A stretch of 9,922 nucleotides of DNA from Desulfonema limicola (lineage in GTDB: Bacteria; Desulfobacterota; Desulfobacteria; Desulfobacterales; DYRC01): the NCBI GenBank assembly GCA_020718925.1, contig DYRC01000142.1:1-9922 (forward strand). The letters are read 5' to 3'. Positions within the stretch are counted from its first letter, which is position 1, and each line of letters begins with the position of its first letter. The notes beneath the pieces were generated by a model that saw only the letters and a list, made by a program, of their open reading frames with translations, was not told where the DNA came from and searched no databases. This document shows positions 1 to 5,886 of this stretch, piece by piece. The translations under genes and the position numbers were made by a program.

Positions 1-2
1 AA

Positions 3-3000
3 ATATATCAGCAGATATGTAACCCCTCCCCCGACCCCTCCCCCGACCCCTCCCCGAAACGGAGAGGGGAGTACCCACCCCCGCTCATCCCCGAAACGGA
101 GAGGGGGGAGACCCCACCCCCAACCCCTCCCCGGAACGGAGAGGGGAGTACTGATGATGTCTCCCCCTTCCCTTTCAGGGAAGGGGGCCGGGGGGTTAGG
201 TCAGGCGAACTCGAAAGAGCCGTTCATCTTCATCAATCCGGCTCGCTTGATCAGGCTGAACAAATTTATAATGATATTTTAAATATTTACCCTGAACATG
301 CCGATGCGCTGCATTTATCCGGGCTGATTGCATATCAGCAGGGCAGGCATATTGACGCGGTTGAGAAAATTTTAAAAGCAATTCAATATTCACCGGATAA
401 AGCCATGTATCACAGCAATCTCGGCGCGGCGTTCAAGGCGCAGAATAATTTTGAAGACGCGGTTTCGGCATATCGCCGGGCATTGCAGATTGACCCGGAC
501 TTTGTCAAAGCGCGGGATAATCTGGCGGAGCTTTGTTTTGAACATGCAAACCGCCTGAAAAATCAAGGTAAGCCGGATGAGGCTGTAACATGGTATCAGC
601 AAGCTTTGAATATCAAGCCGGATTACGAAAAGGCTTATGCCGCCATGTATCATCAATTTCAGCATTTGTGCAACTGGCAGCCGCTTGAAACCATGAATCA
701 GCGCGTTGATCTGATGACTAAATCTGCGATTGAAACCCATGCCGCATCGCCCGAAATGCCGTTGATGAATATTACCCGTCATGCAGACCCGGCGTTGAAT
801 TTGCTGGTGGCACAATCTTGGAGCAATGCGGTTTCAAATAATGTTTTCACGCCAAATATAACCCACCCCCTGCCCCTCCTAAGAGGGGAAGATATTCACG
901 CTGAATTGCAACGCGCCTTTAATCATCATCAAGCCGGACAAATTGAAACGGCTGAGGCGATTTATCTGAAAATTCTTGAAATTGCGCCGAATAACCCAGA
1001 CGCGCTTCATCTTCTTGGCTTGGTGGCTCATTCGCGGGAAGAGTATGAAACCGCTGAAAAACTGATTGCCAAAGCGGTTGAACTTTCTCCGAACAGCCCT
1101 ACATATCACAGCAATTTCGGGGCGGTACTTCAGGCACAGAAAAAAACAGATCAGGCTGTTGCCGAATACCGAAAAGCTTTATCGCTGGATCCGAATTATC
1201 AGGAAGCCAAGTCAAATCTTGATATGATTGTAAAAACTTGGATTGGTAACGGATTTTCGCTTCAATGTCAGGGAAAATTTGCCGAAGCGCTGCCGTTTTA
1301 TCAAAATGCGATAGAATTTATTACCAATGATGCGCTGGTGTATCTGAATTTGGGAATCTGCTTTCATACCACAGGAAAAACGGATGAAGCCATTGCTGCG
1401 TATCGGAAAACCATAGAACTCAATCCGACTCAGCCGGATGTATATATGAATCTGGGGCTGCTGCTTCAGAATATGAAACGCGCCGAAGAAGCCATTGCCA
1501 CATATCAGAAAGCAATCGAAGTCAAACCTGAAAATCCGGATGCTTACAACAACATCGGGATATGCCTTCAGAATACGGGAAAGCCTCTTCAGGCAATTGA
1601 ATCGTATCAGAAATCCATCGAACTCAAGCCGGACAATGTCGGCGCGTATCTGAACATGGGCAACAGCCTGAGAATGGCGGAAAAATTTGAAGAGGCGATT
1701 GCCTCCTATCAGAAAGCGTTGGAATATAAGCCGGATTATGTTGAGGCGTTTTGCAGCATGTTTCATCAACTGCAATATGTCTGCGATTGGACAGGCATTG
1801 AGGCGAATAACAAAAAAATGGACGCAATTACTGATGAGGCATTGAAAAAAGGGCAAAAAACTATGGAAACGCCCTTTGTGAGCCTGACCCGCGTTGCTGA
1901 TCCGGCAAGAAATTTTCTCATTGCAAAAGCATGGGCGGAAGAAATCAGTGAAAAGTGCAAAATGCAAAGTGCAAAATTCAAGCACAATTTCTCACTTCTC
2001 ACTTCTCACTTCCCACTTAAAATCGGTTATCTTTCCGGCGATTTCCGCAATCATCCGGTGGCGCATCTGATTGCCGGGCTTTTCAAACTGCATCATCGGC
2101 AGGAATTTGAAATTATCTGCTATTCTTATGGAAGAGATGATGACAGCGAATACCGAAAGCAGATTGAAAGCGGGTGCGATCAGTTTGTTGACATTCGGGA
2201 AATGAGCTATGAGGCGGCGGCGGAACGGATTTATCAGGATAAAATTGATATTCTGGTGGAGATGATGGGCTTTACCGGCACGGATAACCGGCTGGAGATT
2301 TGCGCCCTGCGTCCCGCGCCGATTCAGGTCTGCTATCTCGGATTTCCGGGAACCAGCGGGGCTGATTTTTTTGACTACATTATTACGGACAGAATTGTGA
2401 GTCCGCCGGAACACGCGCCGTATTACAGCGAAAAGCTGGCGTATCTGCCGCATTGCTATCAGGTCAATAACAACGAACAGAAAATTTCCGATACGCCGTA
2501 TCAGCGTCAGAATTTCGGATTGCCGGAACCCACCCCTGACCCCTCCCGAAAGGGGAATGCTTTTGTGTTCAGTTCATTCAATCAGCCGTATAAAATTGAG
2601 CCGGTTATGTTTGATGTCTGGATGCGGATTCTCAAGCAGATACCGGACAGCGTACTGTGGCTGTTGTGGAGAAGTCCGGCAGCAGAAAATAATCTGAAGC
2701 GTGAGGCGCAAAACAGAGGCGTTTCTGCTGACAGGCTGATTTTTGCAAAAAGGCTTGTGAAGCCGGAGCATCTGGCGCGGCAAAGACTGGCTGATCTGGT
2801 ACTGGATACCCGGATTTACAATGGTCATACCACTACGTCTGATGCGCTTTGGGCGGGTGTGCCGGTGGTTGCGCTTGAGGGAAGTCATTTTGCATCACGG
2901 GTCTCTTCAAGCATTTTAAGCGCTATCGGGCTGCCGGAGTTGATTACCCGAAATCTTGAAGACTATGAACGCCTTGCGGTGCGATTGGCGTCTCAGCCCG

Positions 3001-3128
3001 AAGAGTTGAAACTTCTGCGCCAGAAGCTTGCTAAAAACCGCCTTACCCAGCCCTTGTTTGATACGCCGCTGTTTGCCCGAAATTTGGAAAAATTGTATAA
3101 AGAATTGTGGATGGCTTATAAATCCTGA
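3..3128 (+). CDS. TPR-rich SPINDLY/OGT-like O-GlcNAc transferase, 5' end outside window
   Basis: Predicted cytosolic glycosyltransferase (GT41-like) that would transfer a sugar from a UDP donor to proteins; substrates cannot be read from sequence. The frame is open to the left edge. No ATG, GTG or TTG occurs in frame before the ATG at 405, and clear TPR sequence is already present from about 207, so the true start lies upstream. Layout: four TPRs (about 207-640), a linker (645-858), eight TPRs (891-1745), a second linker (1755-1947), then the catalytic domain (2020-3110). OGT hallmarks are present: the DFRNHPVAHL motif with its histidine at 2052-2054, FNQPYKIEP with the UDP-contacting lysine at 2592-2594, NGHTTTSDALWAG (His 2826-2828) and SHFASRVSSS. 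Repeats are read through in frame at 19-200, 861-888, 1955-2017 and 2529-2555. The catalytic core looks intact. Whether the repeat-derived peptide at 3-200 is translated depends on the unseen start. Confidence 0.88.
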   Translation: MYQQICNPSPDPSPDPSPKRRGEYPPPLIPETERGETPPPTPPRNGEGSTDDVSPFPFREGGRGVRSGELERAVHLHQSGSLDQAEQIYNDILNIYPEHADALHLSGLIAYQQGRHIDAVEKILKAIQYSPDKAMYHSNLGAAFKAQNNFEDAVSAYRRALQIDPDFVKARDNLAELCFEHANRLKNQGKPDEAVTWYQQALNIKPDYEKAYAAMYHQFQHLCNWQPLETMNQRVDLMTKSAIETHAASPEMPLMNITRHADPALNLLVAQSWSNAVSNNVFTPNITHPLPLLRGEDIHAELQRAFNHHQAGQIETAEAIYLKILEIAPNNPDALHLLGLVAHSREEYETAEKLIAKAVELSPNSPTYHSNFGAVLQAQKKTDQAVAEYRKALSLDPNYQEAKSNLDMIVKTWIGNGFSLQCQGKFAEALPFYQNAIEFITNDALVYLNLGICFHTTGKTDEAIAAYRKTIELNPTQPDVYMNLGLLLQNMKRAEEAIATYQKAIEVKPENPDAYNNIGICLQNTGKPLQAIESYQKSIELKPDNVGAYLNMGNSLRMAEKFEEAIASYQKALEYKPDYVEAFCSMFHQLQYVCDWTGIEANNKKMDAITDEALKKGQKTMETPFVSLTRVADPARNFLIAKAWAEEISEKCKMQSAKFKHNFSLLTSHFPLKIGYLSGDFRNHPVAHLIAGLFKLHHRQEFEIICYSYGRDDDSEYRKQIESGCDQFVDIREMSYEAAAERIYQDKIDILVEMMGFTGTDNRLEICALRPAPIQVCYLGFPGTSGADFFDYIITDRIVSPPEHAPYYSEKLAYLPHCYQVNNNEQKISDTPYQRQNFGLPEPTPDPSRKGNAFVFSSFNQPYKIEPVMFDVWMRILKQIPDSVLWLLWRSPAAENNLKREAQNRGVSADRLIFAKRLVKPEHLARQRLADLVLDTRIYNGHTTTSDALWAGVPVVALEGSHFASRVSSSILSAIGLPELITRNLEDYERLAVRLASQPEELKLLRQKLAKNRLTQPLFDTPLFARNLEKLYKELWMAYKS
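19..200. repeat. Cluster of C/G-rich palindromic repeats (family A), including a composite unit
   Basis: Three near-identical hairpin units lie at 47-69, about 86-107 and 124-146. Each has arms CCCCTC/GAGGGG and CCG/CGG around a short A-rich loop, preceded by partial CCCCGAC steps. They are followed by a different perfect 11-bp stem, CCCCCTTCCCT (163-173) with AGGGAAGGGGG (177-187) and loop TTC. The stretch from 124 to about 200 recurs at 3192-3275, differing by a few bases and a 6-bp insertion. No stop codon occurs in the reading frame of the downstream TPR gene, so the cluster may be translated. Confidence 0.85.
861..888. repeat. Family A repeat fragment inside the TPR gene
   Basis: A degenerate copy of the C/G-rich repeat (CCCACCCCCTGCCCCTCC then AAGAGGGG) is read in frame. 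It gives roughly THPLPLLRGE, a proline/leucine peptide unlike the flanking TPR and linker sequence. It sits exactly where the first linker ends and the second TPR block begins. Confidence 0.8.
1955..2017. repeat. 7-bp-periodic repeat (family B) inside the TPR gene
   Basis: The left half is a run of 7-mers (GTGCAAA at 1955, ATGCAAA at 1962, GTGCAAA at 1969, ATTCAAG at 1976). The right half is TCTCACT three times plus TCCCACT (1990-2017). The halves are partly complementary in their AGTG/CACT parts. The element is read in frame as a lysine/serine/leucine-rich peptide placed between the second linker (ending about AEEIS) and the first strand of the catalytic domain (LKIGYLSGDF). Confidence 0.8.
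2529..2555. repeat. 27-bp family A insertion within the catalytic domain
   Basis: Nine codons of C/G-rich repeat encode PTPDPSRKG between NFGLPE and NAFVFSSFNQ. In human OGT and related proteins the corresponding segment runs directly from YGLPED into the FNQ-containing strand, so this looks like a clean in-frame insertion into a surface loop. Confidence 0.82.
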
Positions 3129-3156
3129 TTTATGGTTTCCCATGGCAGCGATGTAT

Positions 3157-3300
3157 AATACTGATTCGCTATCAAAGCACCCCTCCCCCGGCCCCTCCCC
3201 TGAAAGGAGAGGGGAGTACTGATGATGTATGTGTCTCCCCCTTCCCTTTCAGGGAAGGGGGCCAGGGGGTTAGGTGGGTTTGAAAGCGATTTGGTATAAA
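3157..3300. repeat. Nested palindromic intergenic element containing the composite family A repeat
   Basis: The core at 3192-3275 repeats the composite seen at 124-200: a CCCCTC/GAGGGG hairpin, the shared GAGTACTGATGATGT spacer (here with an extra ATGTGT), the perfect 11-bp stem 3237-3247/3251-3261, and GGGGGTTAGGT. Outside the core, ATACTGATTCGCTATCAAA (3158-3176) is inverted as TTTGAAAGCGATTTGGTAT (3279-3297), matching at 15 of 19 positions. The whole is therefore a roughly 145-bp element with outer and inner inverted repeats. It follows the TPR gene stop at 3128 and may also end its transcript, though no T-run is obvious. Confidence 0.75.
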
Positions 3301-3324
3301 ATGCCTGAATCAGAGAATCGGTTC

Positions 3325-3583
3325 CTATATAGATGTCTTATCAATATTCAAACCACCGGATACTGATTTTGCTATAAGGATATCAAGTATCCTCTTTCTC
3401 TGCAATTCATCTATCGGCTTATATTTGATAAGGAAATGCAAATCATATACGTCTTGTCTTCTGAAACGATTTCTGTCATCCTGCTGTAAAAGCGATCTGT
3501 TTTCGGAGATGAAGGAGAGAGATTATGTTACCGGAATGAATGATTGTATCCTCATCGCAGGGATAAAGGGGCGGAAGTTTGAA
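3325..3583 (-). pseudogene. Decayed 3' end of an AbiEii-like nucleotidyltransferase toxin gene
   Basis: On the minus strand, 3522 down to the TAG at 3325-3327 encodes 65 residues including SLLQQDDRNRFRRQDVYDLH and a tail like ILDILIAKSVSGG. The R-RQDVYDLHFLI pattern followed by a helix with I-L--LI-KS---G is what I recall from the C-terminus of AbiEii/AbiGii-type toxins. An in-frame TAA at 3523-3525 closes this frame upstream. A second frame (3583 down to about 3506) continues with YPCDEDTIIHSGNIISL, which fits the same family, implying a frameshift near 3505-3525. The N-terminal nucleotidyltransferase half is absent. Identification is from memory of the family pattern, not from alignment. 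Confidence 0.45.
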
Positions 3584-3626
3584 TCAGGATTGAAGGATTC
3601 ATTAATAATGAAAGGATGAATTTGCA

Positions 3627-3830
3627 ATGAATATAGTAAGTTAATATGCCATCTTGTCAGAAGGCGGAAGTTCTCTGATGCTGCCCGGCGATGTCAGATC
3701 ATGGCTGAAAGGAATTAATCGTTTCTCGGTGATTATGGAAAATGGCAGACTGATTCTCAAAAAGTCGATTATTCTGAAAGAGCTTGATGAATTGCTATCA
3801 GATGAGGCGTTGCCGTTATTTGTCTTATAA
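3627..3830 (+). pseudogene. Small antitoxin-like ORF interrupted by an in-frame TAA
   Basis: An ATG at 3627, preceded by a plausible GAAAGGATG ribosome site, reads MNIVS and then TAA at 3642-3644. The same frame continues with YAILSEGGSSLMLPGDVRSW, then LKGINRFSVIMENGRLILKK and an acidic helix, ending at TAA 3828-3830. The shape (short N-terminal strand, LPGDV--WL-GI, VIMENGRLILKK) resembles small AbrB-like or otherwise uncharacterised antitoxin-type proteins. Translation could still begin at ATG 3678 to give 50 residues. It abuts the minus-strand toxin remnant, so the pair may be a dead toxin-antitoxin locus. The family assignment is tentative. Confidence 0.4.
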
Positions 3831-3868
3831 ATTTTAAGATAAGAATTGCTGACTATTACTGATAAGAC

Positions 3869-3896
3869 TTGAATATTTTTAAAACTTGTGTATAAT
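3869..3896 (+). promoter_or_regulatory. Sigma70-type promoter for the rubrerythrin operon
   Basis: TTGAAT (3869-3874) lies 16 bp from a perfect TATAAT (3891-3896), in A/T-rich DNA 53 bp before the rubrerythrin ATG. The start codon at 3949 is preceded by AGGAGG (3937-3942) at 6-bp spacing. A loose dyad CTTAT-(10)-ATAAG at 3824-3843 lies upstream, but is too weak to name an operator. Confidence 0.65.
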
Positions 3897-3948
3897 ATCT
3901 GTCTTTATAATCATCTTCTTAATACTTAAAAAAATCAGGAGGATATTT

Positions 3949-4524
3949 ATGGCAAGCATCAAAGGCACGAAAACGGAAAAAAATCTGATGGCGGCATTCG
4001 CCGGCGAATCTCAGGCAAGAAACCGCTATACCTATTTTGCAGGTCAGGCAAAAAAAGAAGGCTATGTTCAGATTGCGGATATTTTTGAAGAAACCGCAAA
4101 TCAGGAAAAAGAACATGCCAAACGGTTTTTCAAGTTTCTTGAAGGCGGTGACGCTGAAATCACCGCCGCATTTCCTGCGGGCGTGGTCGGAACAACGCTT
4201 GAAAATCTGAAAGCTGCGGCTGCCGGAGAACATCATGAGCATACCGAAATGTATCCCGCGTTTGCCAAAATTGCGCGTGAAGAAGGTTTTGCAGCGGTTG
4301 CAATGGTGTTTGAAAACGTTTCAAATGCTGAAAAGCAGCATGAAAAACGCTATCGTGATCTGGCGGCAAATATTGAAGCAGGCAGAGTTTTCAAGCGGGA
4401 TAAGAAAGTCGTATGGAGATGCCGGAATTGCGGTTATCTTCATGAGGATTTTGCAGCACCTGATATGTGTCCGGCTTGCGCTCATCCTCAGGCGCATTTT
4501 GAGATTCTCGGTGAAAATTGGTAA
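3949..4524 (+). CDS. rbr: Rubrerythrin
   Basis: Cytosolic non-haem diiron peroxidase of 191 residues, the usual length, reducing H2O2 to water with electrons from rubredoxin-type donors. The N-terminal four-helix domain carries the expected ligands: E20 (FAGES), E53 and H56 (NQEKEH), E94 and E97 (AGEHHEHTE), E128 and H131 (NAEKQH). The C-terminal rubredoxin-like domain has C158-x2-C161-GY and C174-PA-C177-AHP. The start at 3949 is chosen because it has a consensus AGGAGG and begins at the family's normal N-terminus. The in-frame ATG at 3886 overlaps the promoter and would add 21 unrelated residues. It is the first gene of the oxidative-stress cluster. Identity is very secure. Confidence 0.97.
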   Translation: MASIKGTKTEKNLMAAFAGESQARNRYTYFAGQAKKEGYVQIADIFEETANQEKEHAKRFFKFLEGGDAEITAAFPAGVVGTTLENLKAAAAGEHHEHTEMYPAFAKIAREEGFAAVAMVFENVSNAEKQHEKRYRDLAANIEAGRVFKRDKKVVWRCRNCGYLHEDFAAPDMCPACAHPQAHFEILGENW

Positions 4525-4557
4525 CCCTCCCCTGCCCCTCCCCGAAACGGAGAGGGG
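4525..4557. repeat. Family A hairpin repeat between rubrerythrin and desulfoferrodoxin genes
   Basis: The 23 bases at 4535-4557 are identical to those at 47-69 (arms CCCCTC and GAGGGG, inner CCG/CGG, AAA loop), preceded by CCCTCCCCTG. The element begins directly after the rubrerythrin stop and ends 43 bp before the next ATG. It forms a stable RNA hairpin without a T-run, so it could protect or attenuate the upstream message rather than fully terminate it. Confidence 0.85.
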
Positions 4558-4599
4558 AATAGTTGATTCAACTTATTATATCAAGGAAAGGAGTAAACG

Positions 4600-4974
4600 A
4601 TGGCTGAAAAATTGGAAATTTACAAATGTAATCTGTGCGGAAACATGGTGGAAGTCGTTCATGGCGGCGCAGGAGAATTGGTTTGCTGCGGTCAGCCTAT
4701 GGCGCTGATAAAAGAAAACACGGTTGATGCGGCAAAAGAAAAGCATGTTCCGGTAATGGAAAAAACCGCTGACGGCATTCTGGTCAAGGTTGGCAGCGTG
4801 GCGCATCCGATGGAAGAAAAGCATTTTATCGAATGGATTGAACTGATTGCCGATGGAAAAGCCTATCGTCAGTTCCTCAAACCCGGTGAAAAACCCGAAG
4901 CATTGTTCACCGTAAAAGCGGATAAAGTAACAGTGCGTGAGTACTGTAACCTTCACGGACTTTGGAAATCGTAA
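4600..4974 (+). CDS. dfx: Desulfoferrodoxin (superoxide reductase, two-iron class)
   Basis: Cytosolic superoxide reductase converting superoxide to H2O2 without making O2; the peroxide is a natural substrate for the rubrerythrin upstream. The 124 residues match the two-iron class. Centre I, desulforedoxin-like, has C10-x2-C13 and the adjacent pair C29-C30. Centre II (the active Fe(His)4Cys site) has H49, H69, H75, C116 and H119, with the E47-K48 pair that precedes the first histidine in this class. All nine ligands are present at canonical spacing. Start supported by AAAGGAG at 4587-4593. Thirteen-base or smaller gaps to the following genes indicate co-transcription. Also named dfx/rbo in sulfate reducers. 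Confidence 0.97.
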   Translation: MAEKLEIYKCNLCGNMVEVVHGGAGELVCCGQPMALIKENTVDAAKEKHVPVMEKTADGILVKVGSVAHPMEEKHFIEWIELIADGKAYRQFLKPGEKPEALFTVKADKVTVREYCNLHGLWKS

Positions 4975-4986
4975 AAGAGGTGTTCC

Positions 4987-5142
4987 ATGAATGACTGGAA
5001 ATGTAAAAAATGTGGTTATGAACTGAAAGCGCAGAAACCGCCGGAAGAATGTCCTTCCTGCAAAAAGAAGTGTGAATTTATGGATATTTCCTGCTACACA
5101 CCTGATTGTGCAGCAACCGGAAAAGATACTCGCATCAAATAA
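4987..5142 (+). CDS. Small rubredoxin-like iron protein, 51 aa
   Basis: Probable electron carrier for the neighbouring superoxide reductase and rubrerythrin. It has the two knuckles of a rubredoxin site, C6-x2-C9-GY and C22-P-x-C25. The knuckles are separated by only 12 residues, as in the rubredoxin domain of rubrerythrin, not the roughly 30 of classical rubredoxin. Three further cysteines (C29, C36, C41; the last two in CYTPDC) are unusual and could bind another metal or form a disulfide. AGAGG at 4976-4980 supports the ATG at 4987, and the gap from the dfx stop is 12 bp. A zinc rather than iron site is possible. Confidence 0.85.
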   Translation: MNDWKCKKCGYELKAQKPPEECPSCKKKCEFMDISCYTPDCAATGKDTRIK

Positions 5143-5154
5143 AGAAAGGACGTT

Positions 5155-5595
5155 ATGGCAAAAGCATTGATTGTATTTGCGACAAGAGCCGGCGAAACTG
5201 ACAGAATCGCCAATCTGATTGCAGAAGGTCTGCGGTTTTCTGCGGTGGATGTGAAATTGGTGAATGTTACTGACATCAAAACCGAAAAAGACCTGATGGG
5301 TTATGATGCCCTTGTTCTGGGTTCTGCCACCTATCATGGTGAAATGATGGCTAAAATGAAGACCTTGCTGTTCATGGGGGAAAAAGCAGAACTTGAAGGC
5401 AAGGTCGGCGGAGCGTTCGGTGCATTCGGCTGGAGCGGCGAAGCACCGGATCGCATTTTTGACACCATGAAAAACATCTTCAAAATGAACATGGTGAGTG
5501 CGTCTTTACGGCTTAAATCCAGCACTATTGAGGGCGGGATTCGTATGGCGCAGGATTACGGACGGGAAATCGGCAAAAAACTTGAAGGTAAATAA
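5155..5595 (+). CDS. Flavodoxin
   Basis: FMN-binding electron carrier of 146 residues, typical flavodoxin length. The first strand ALIVFAT leads into the phosphate-binding loop TRAGET (10-15). GSATYHGE (56-63) and AFGAFGWSGEA (87-97) are the two flavin-flanking loops. The latter closely resembles the flavodoxin module of FprA-type flavo-diiron proteins, but the metallo-beta-lactamase-like diiron half is absent, so this is a stand-alone carrier. GAAAGGA precedes the ATG. Its place between two small cysteine-rich redox proteins suggests it feeds electrons to the oxygen-defence enzymes in this operon; the true partner is inferred. Confidence 0.93.
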   Translation: MAKALIVFATRAGETDRIANLIAEGLRFSAVDVKLVNVTDIKTEKDLMGYDALVLGSATYHGEMMAKMKTLLFMGEKAELEGKVGGAFGAFGWSGEAPDRIFDTMKNIFKMNMVSASLRLKSSTIEGGIRMAQDYGREIGKKLEGK

Positions 5596-5607
5596 AGGAG
5601 GAGAGTT

Positions 5608-5793
5608 ATGTCCACACCACAGCATTGTCCGGGATTTCAACAGCACAAGAATCTCAAATCTTTCACATGCAAGTGTCCGAAATGCAAAAAAGAAGTAGAG
5701 ATTTTTTCGGATGAATTTGATAAAGAGCATGTCTGCAAAACCTGCGGCGTAAAGATTGACTTTACTGCCTGTACCTTGGATGGCGCAGCTTAA
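5608..5793 (+). CDS. Small zinc-ribbon/rubredoxin-like protein, 61 aa
   Basis: Function unknown. Two metal-binding knuckles are visible, C23-PK-C26 and C43-KT-C46-G, giving a zinc-ribbon or rubredoxin-like fold. Additional cysteines lie at C7, C21 and C55. AAAGGAGG immediately after the flavodoxin stop makes a strong ribosome site and the gap is only 12 bp, so it is the last gene of the same operon; a terminator follows 17 bp later. It may be an iron redox carrier or a zinc-bound accessory protein. I cannot name the family with certainty. Confidence 0.85.
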   Translation: MSTPQHCPGFQQHKNLKSFTCKCPKCKKEVEIFSDEFDKEHVCKTCGVKIDFTACTLDGAA

Positions 5794-5809
5794 CCCGAAT
5801 TAAATTGAC

Positions 5810-5849
5810 AGGGCAGGGAAAGGCAGCTTGTTTTCTGCCCTTGTTTTTT
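5810..5849 (+). terminator. Intrinsic terminator after the oxidative-stress operon
   Basis: AGGGCAG (5810-5816) pairs with CTGCCCT (5835-5841) around an 18-base loop, followed by the T-rich run TTGTTTTTTA. It lies 17 bp after the zinc-ribbon gene stop and 38 bp before cydA. Because no clear promoter fits between it and cydA, partial read-through is likely to supply cydAB. Confidence 0.75.
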
Positions 5850-5886
5850 ATCGAAACAATCTTGAATCTGTACGGAGGAGAATTTC

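Noticed and set aside
19..146. CRISPR-like array of C/G-rich repeats
   Set aside because: The units are themselves palindromic with irregular, repeat-like spacing and no unique spacers of even length; the same unit is scattered elsewhere singly.
390..815. Minus-strand frame opposite the TPR gene
   Set aside because: Antisense shadow of clear TPR coding sequence.
3425..3619. Plus-strand 64-codon frame in the intergenic region
   Set aside because: No ribosome site or recognisable pattern; the minus strand here carries a more convincing gene remnant.
3824..3843. CTTAT-(10)-ATAAG dyad as a PerR/Fur-type operator
   Set aside because: Only five complementary bases per arm in A/T-rich DNA, and poor fit to known boxes.
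3886..3948. Upstream in-frame start for rubrerythrin at 3886
   Set aside because: It overlaps the TATAAT element, lacks a ribosome site, and adds residues unlike rubrerythrin; ATG 3949 has AGGAGG at ideal spacing.
4235..4708. Plus-strand frame overlapping the rubrerythrin and dfx genes
   Set aside because: Out-of-frame shadow running through the repeat; no ribosome site and no recognisable domains.
4576..5337. Long open frame on the minus strand opposite dfx and flavodoxin
   Set aside because: It is antisense to secure genes with intact motifs, and its translation shows no family features.
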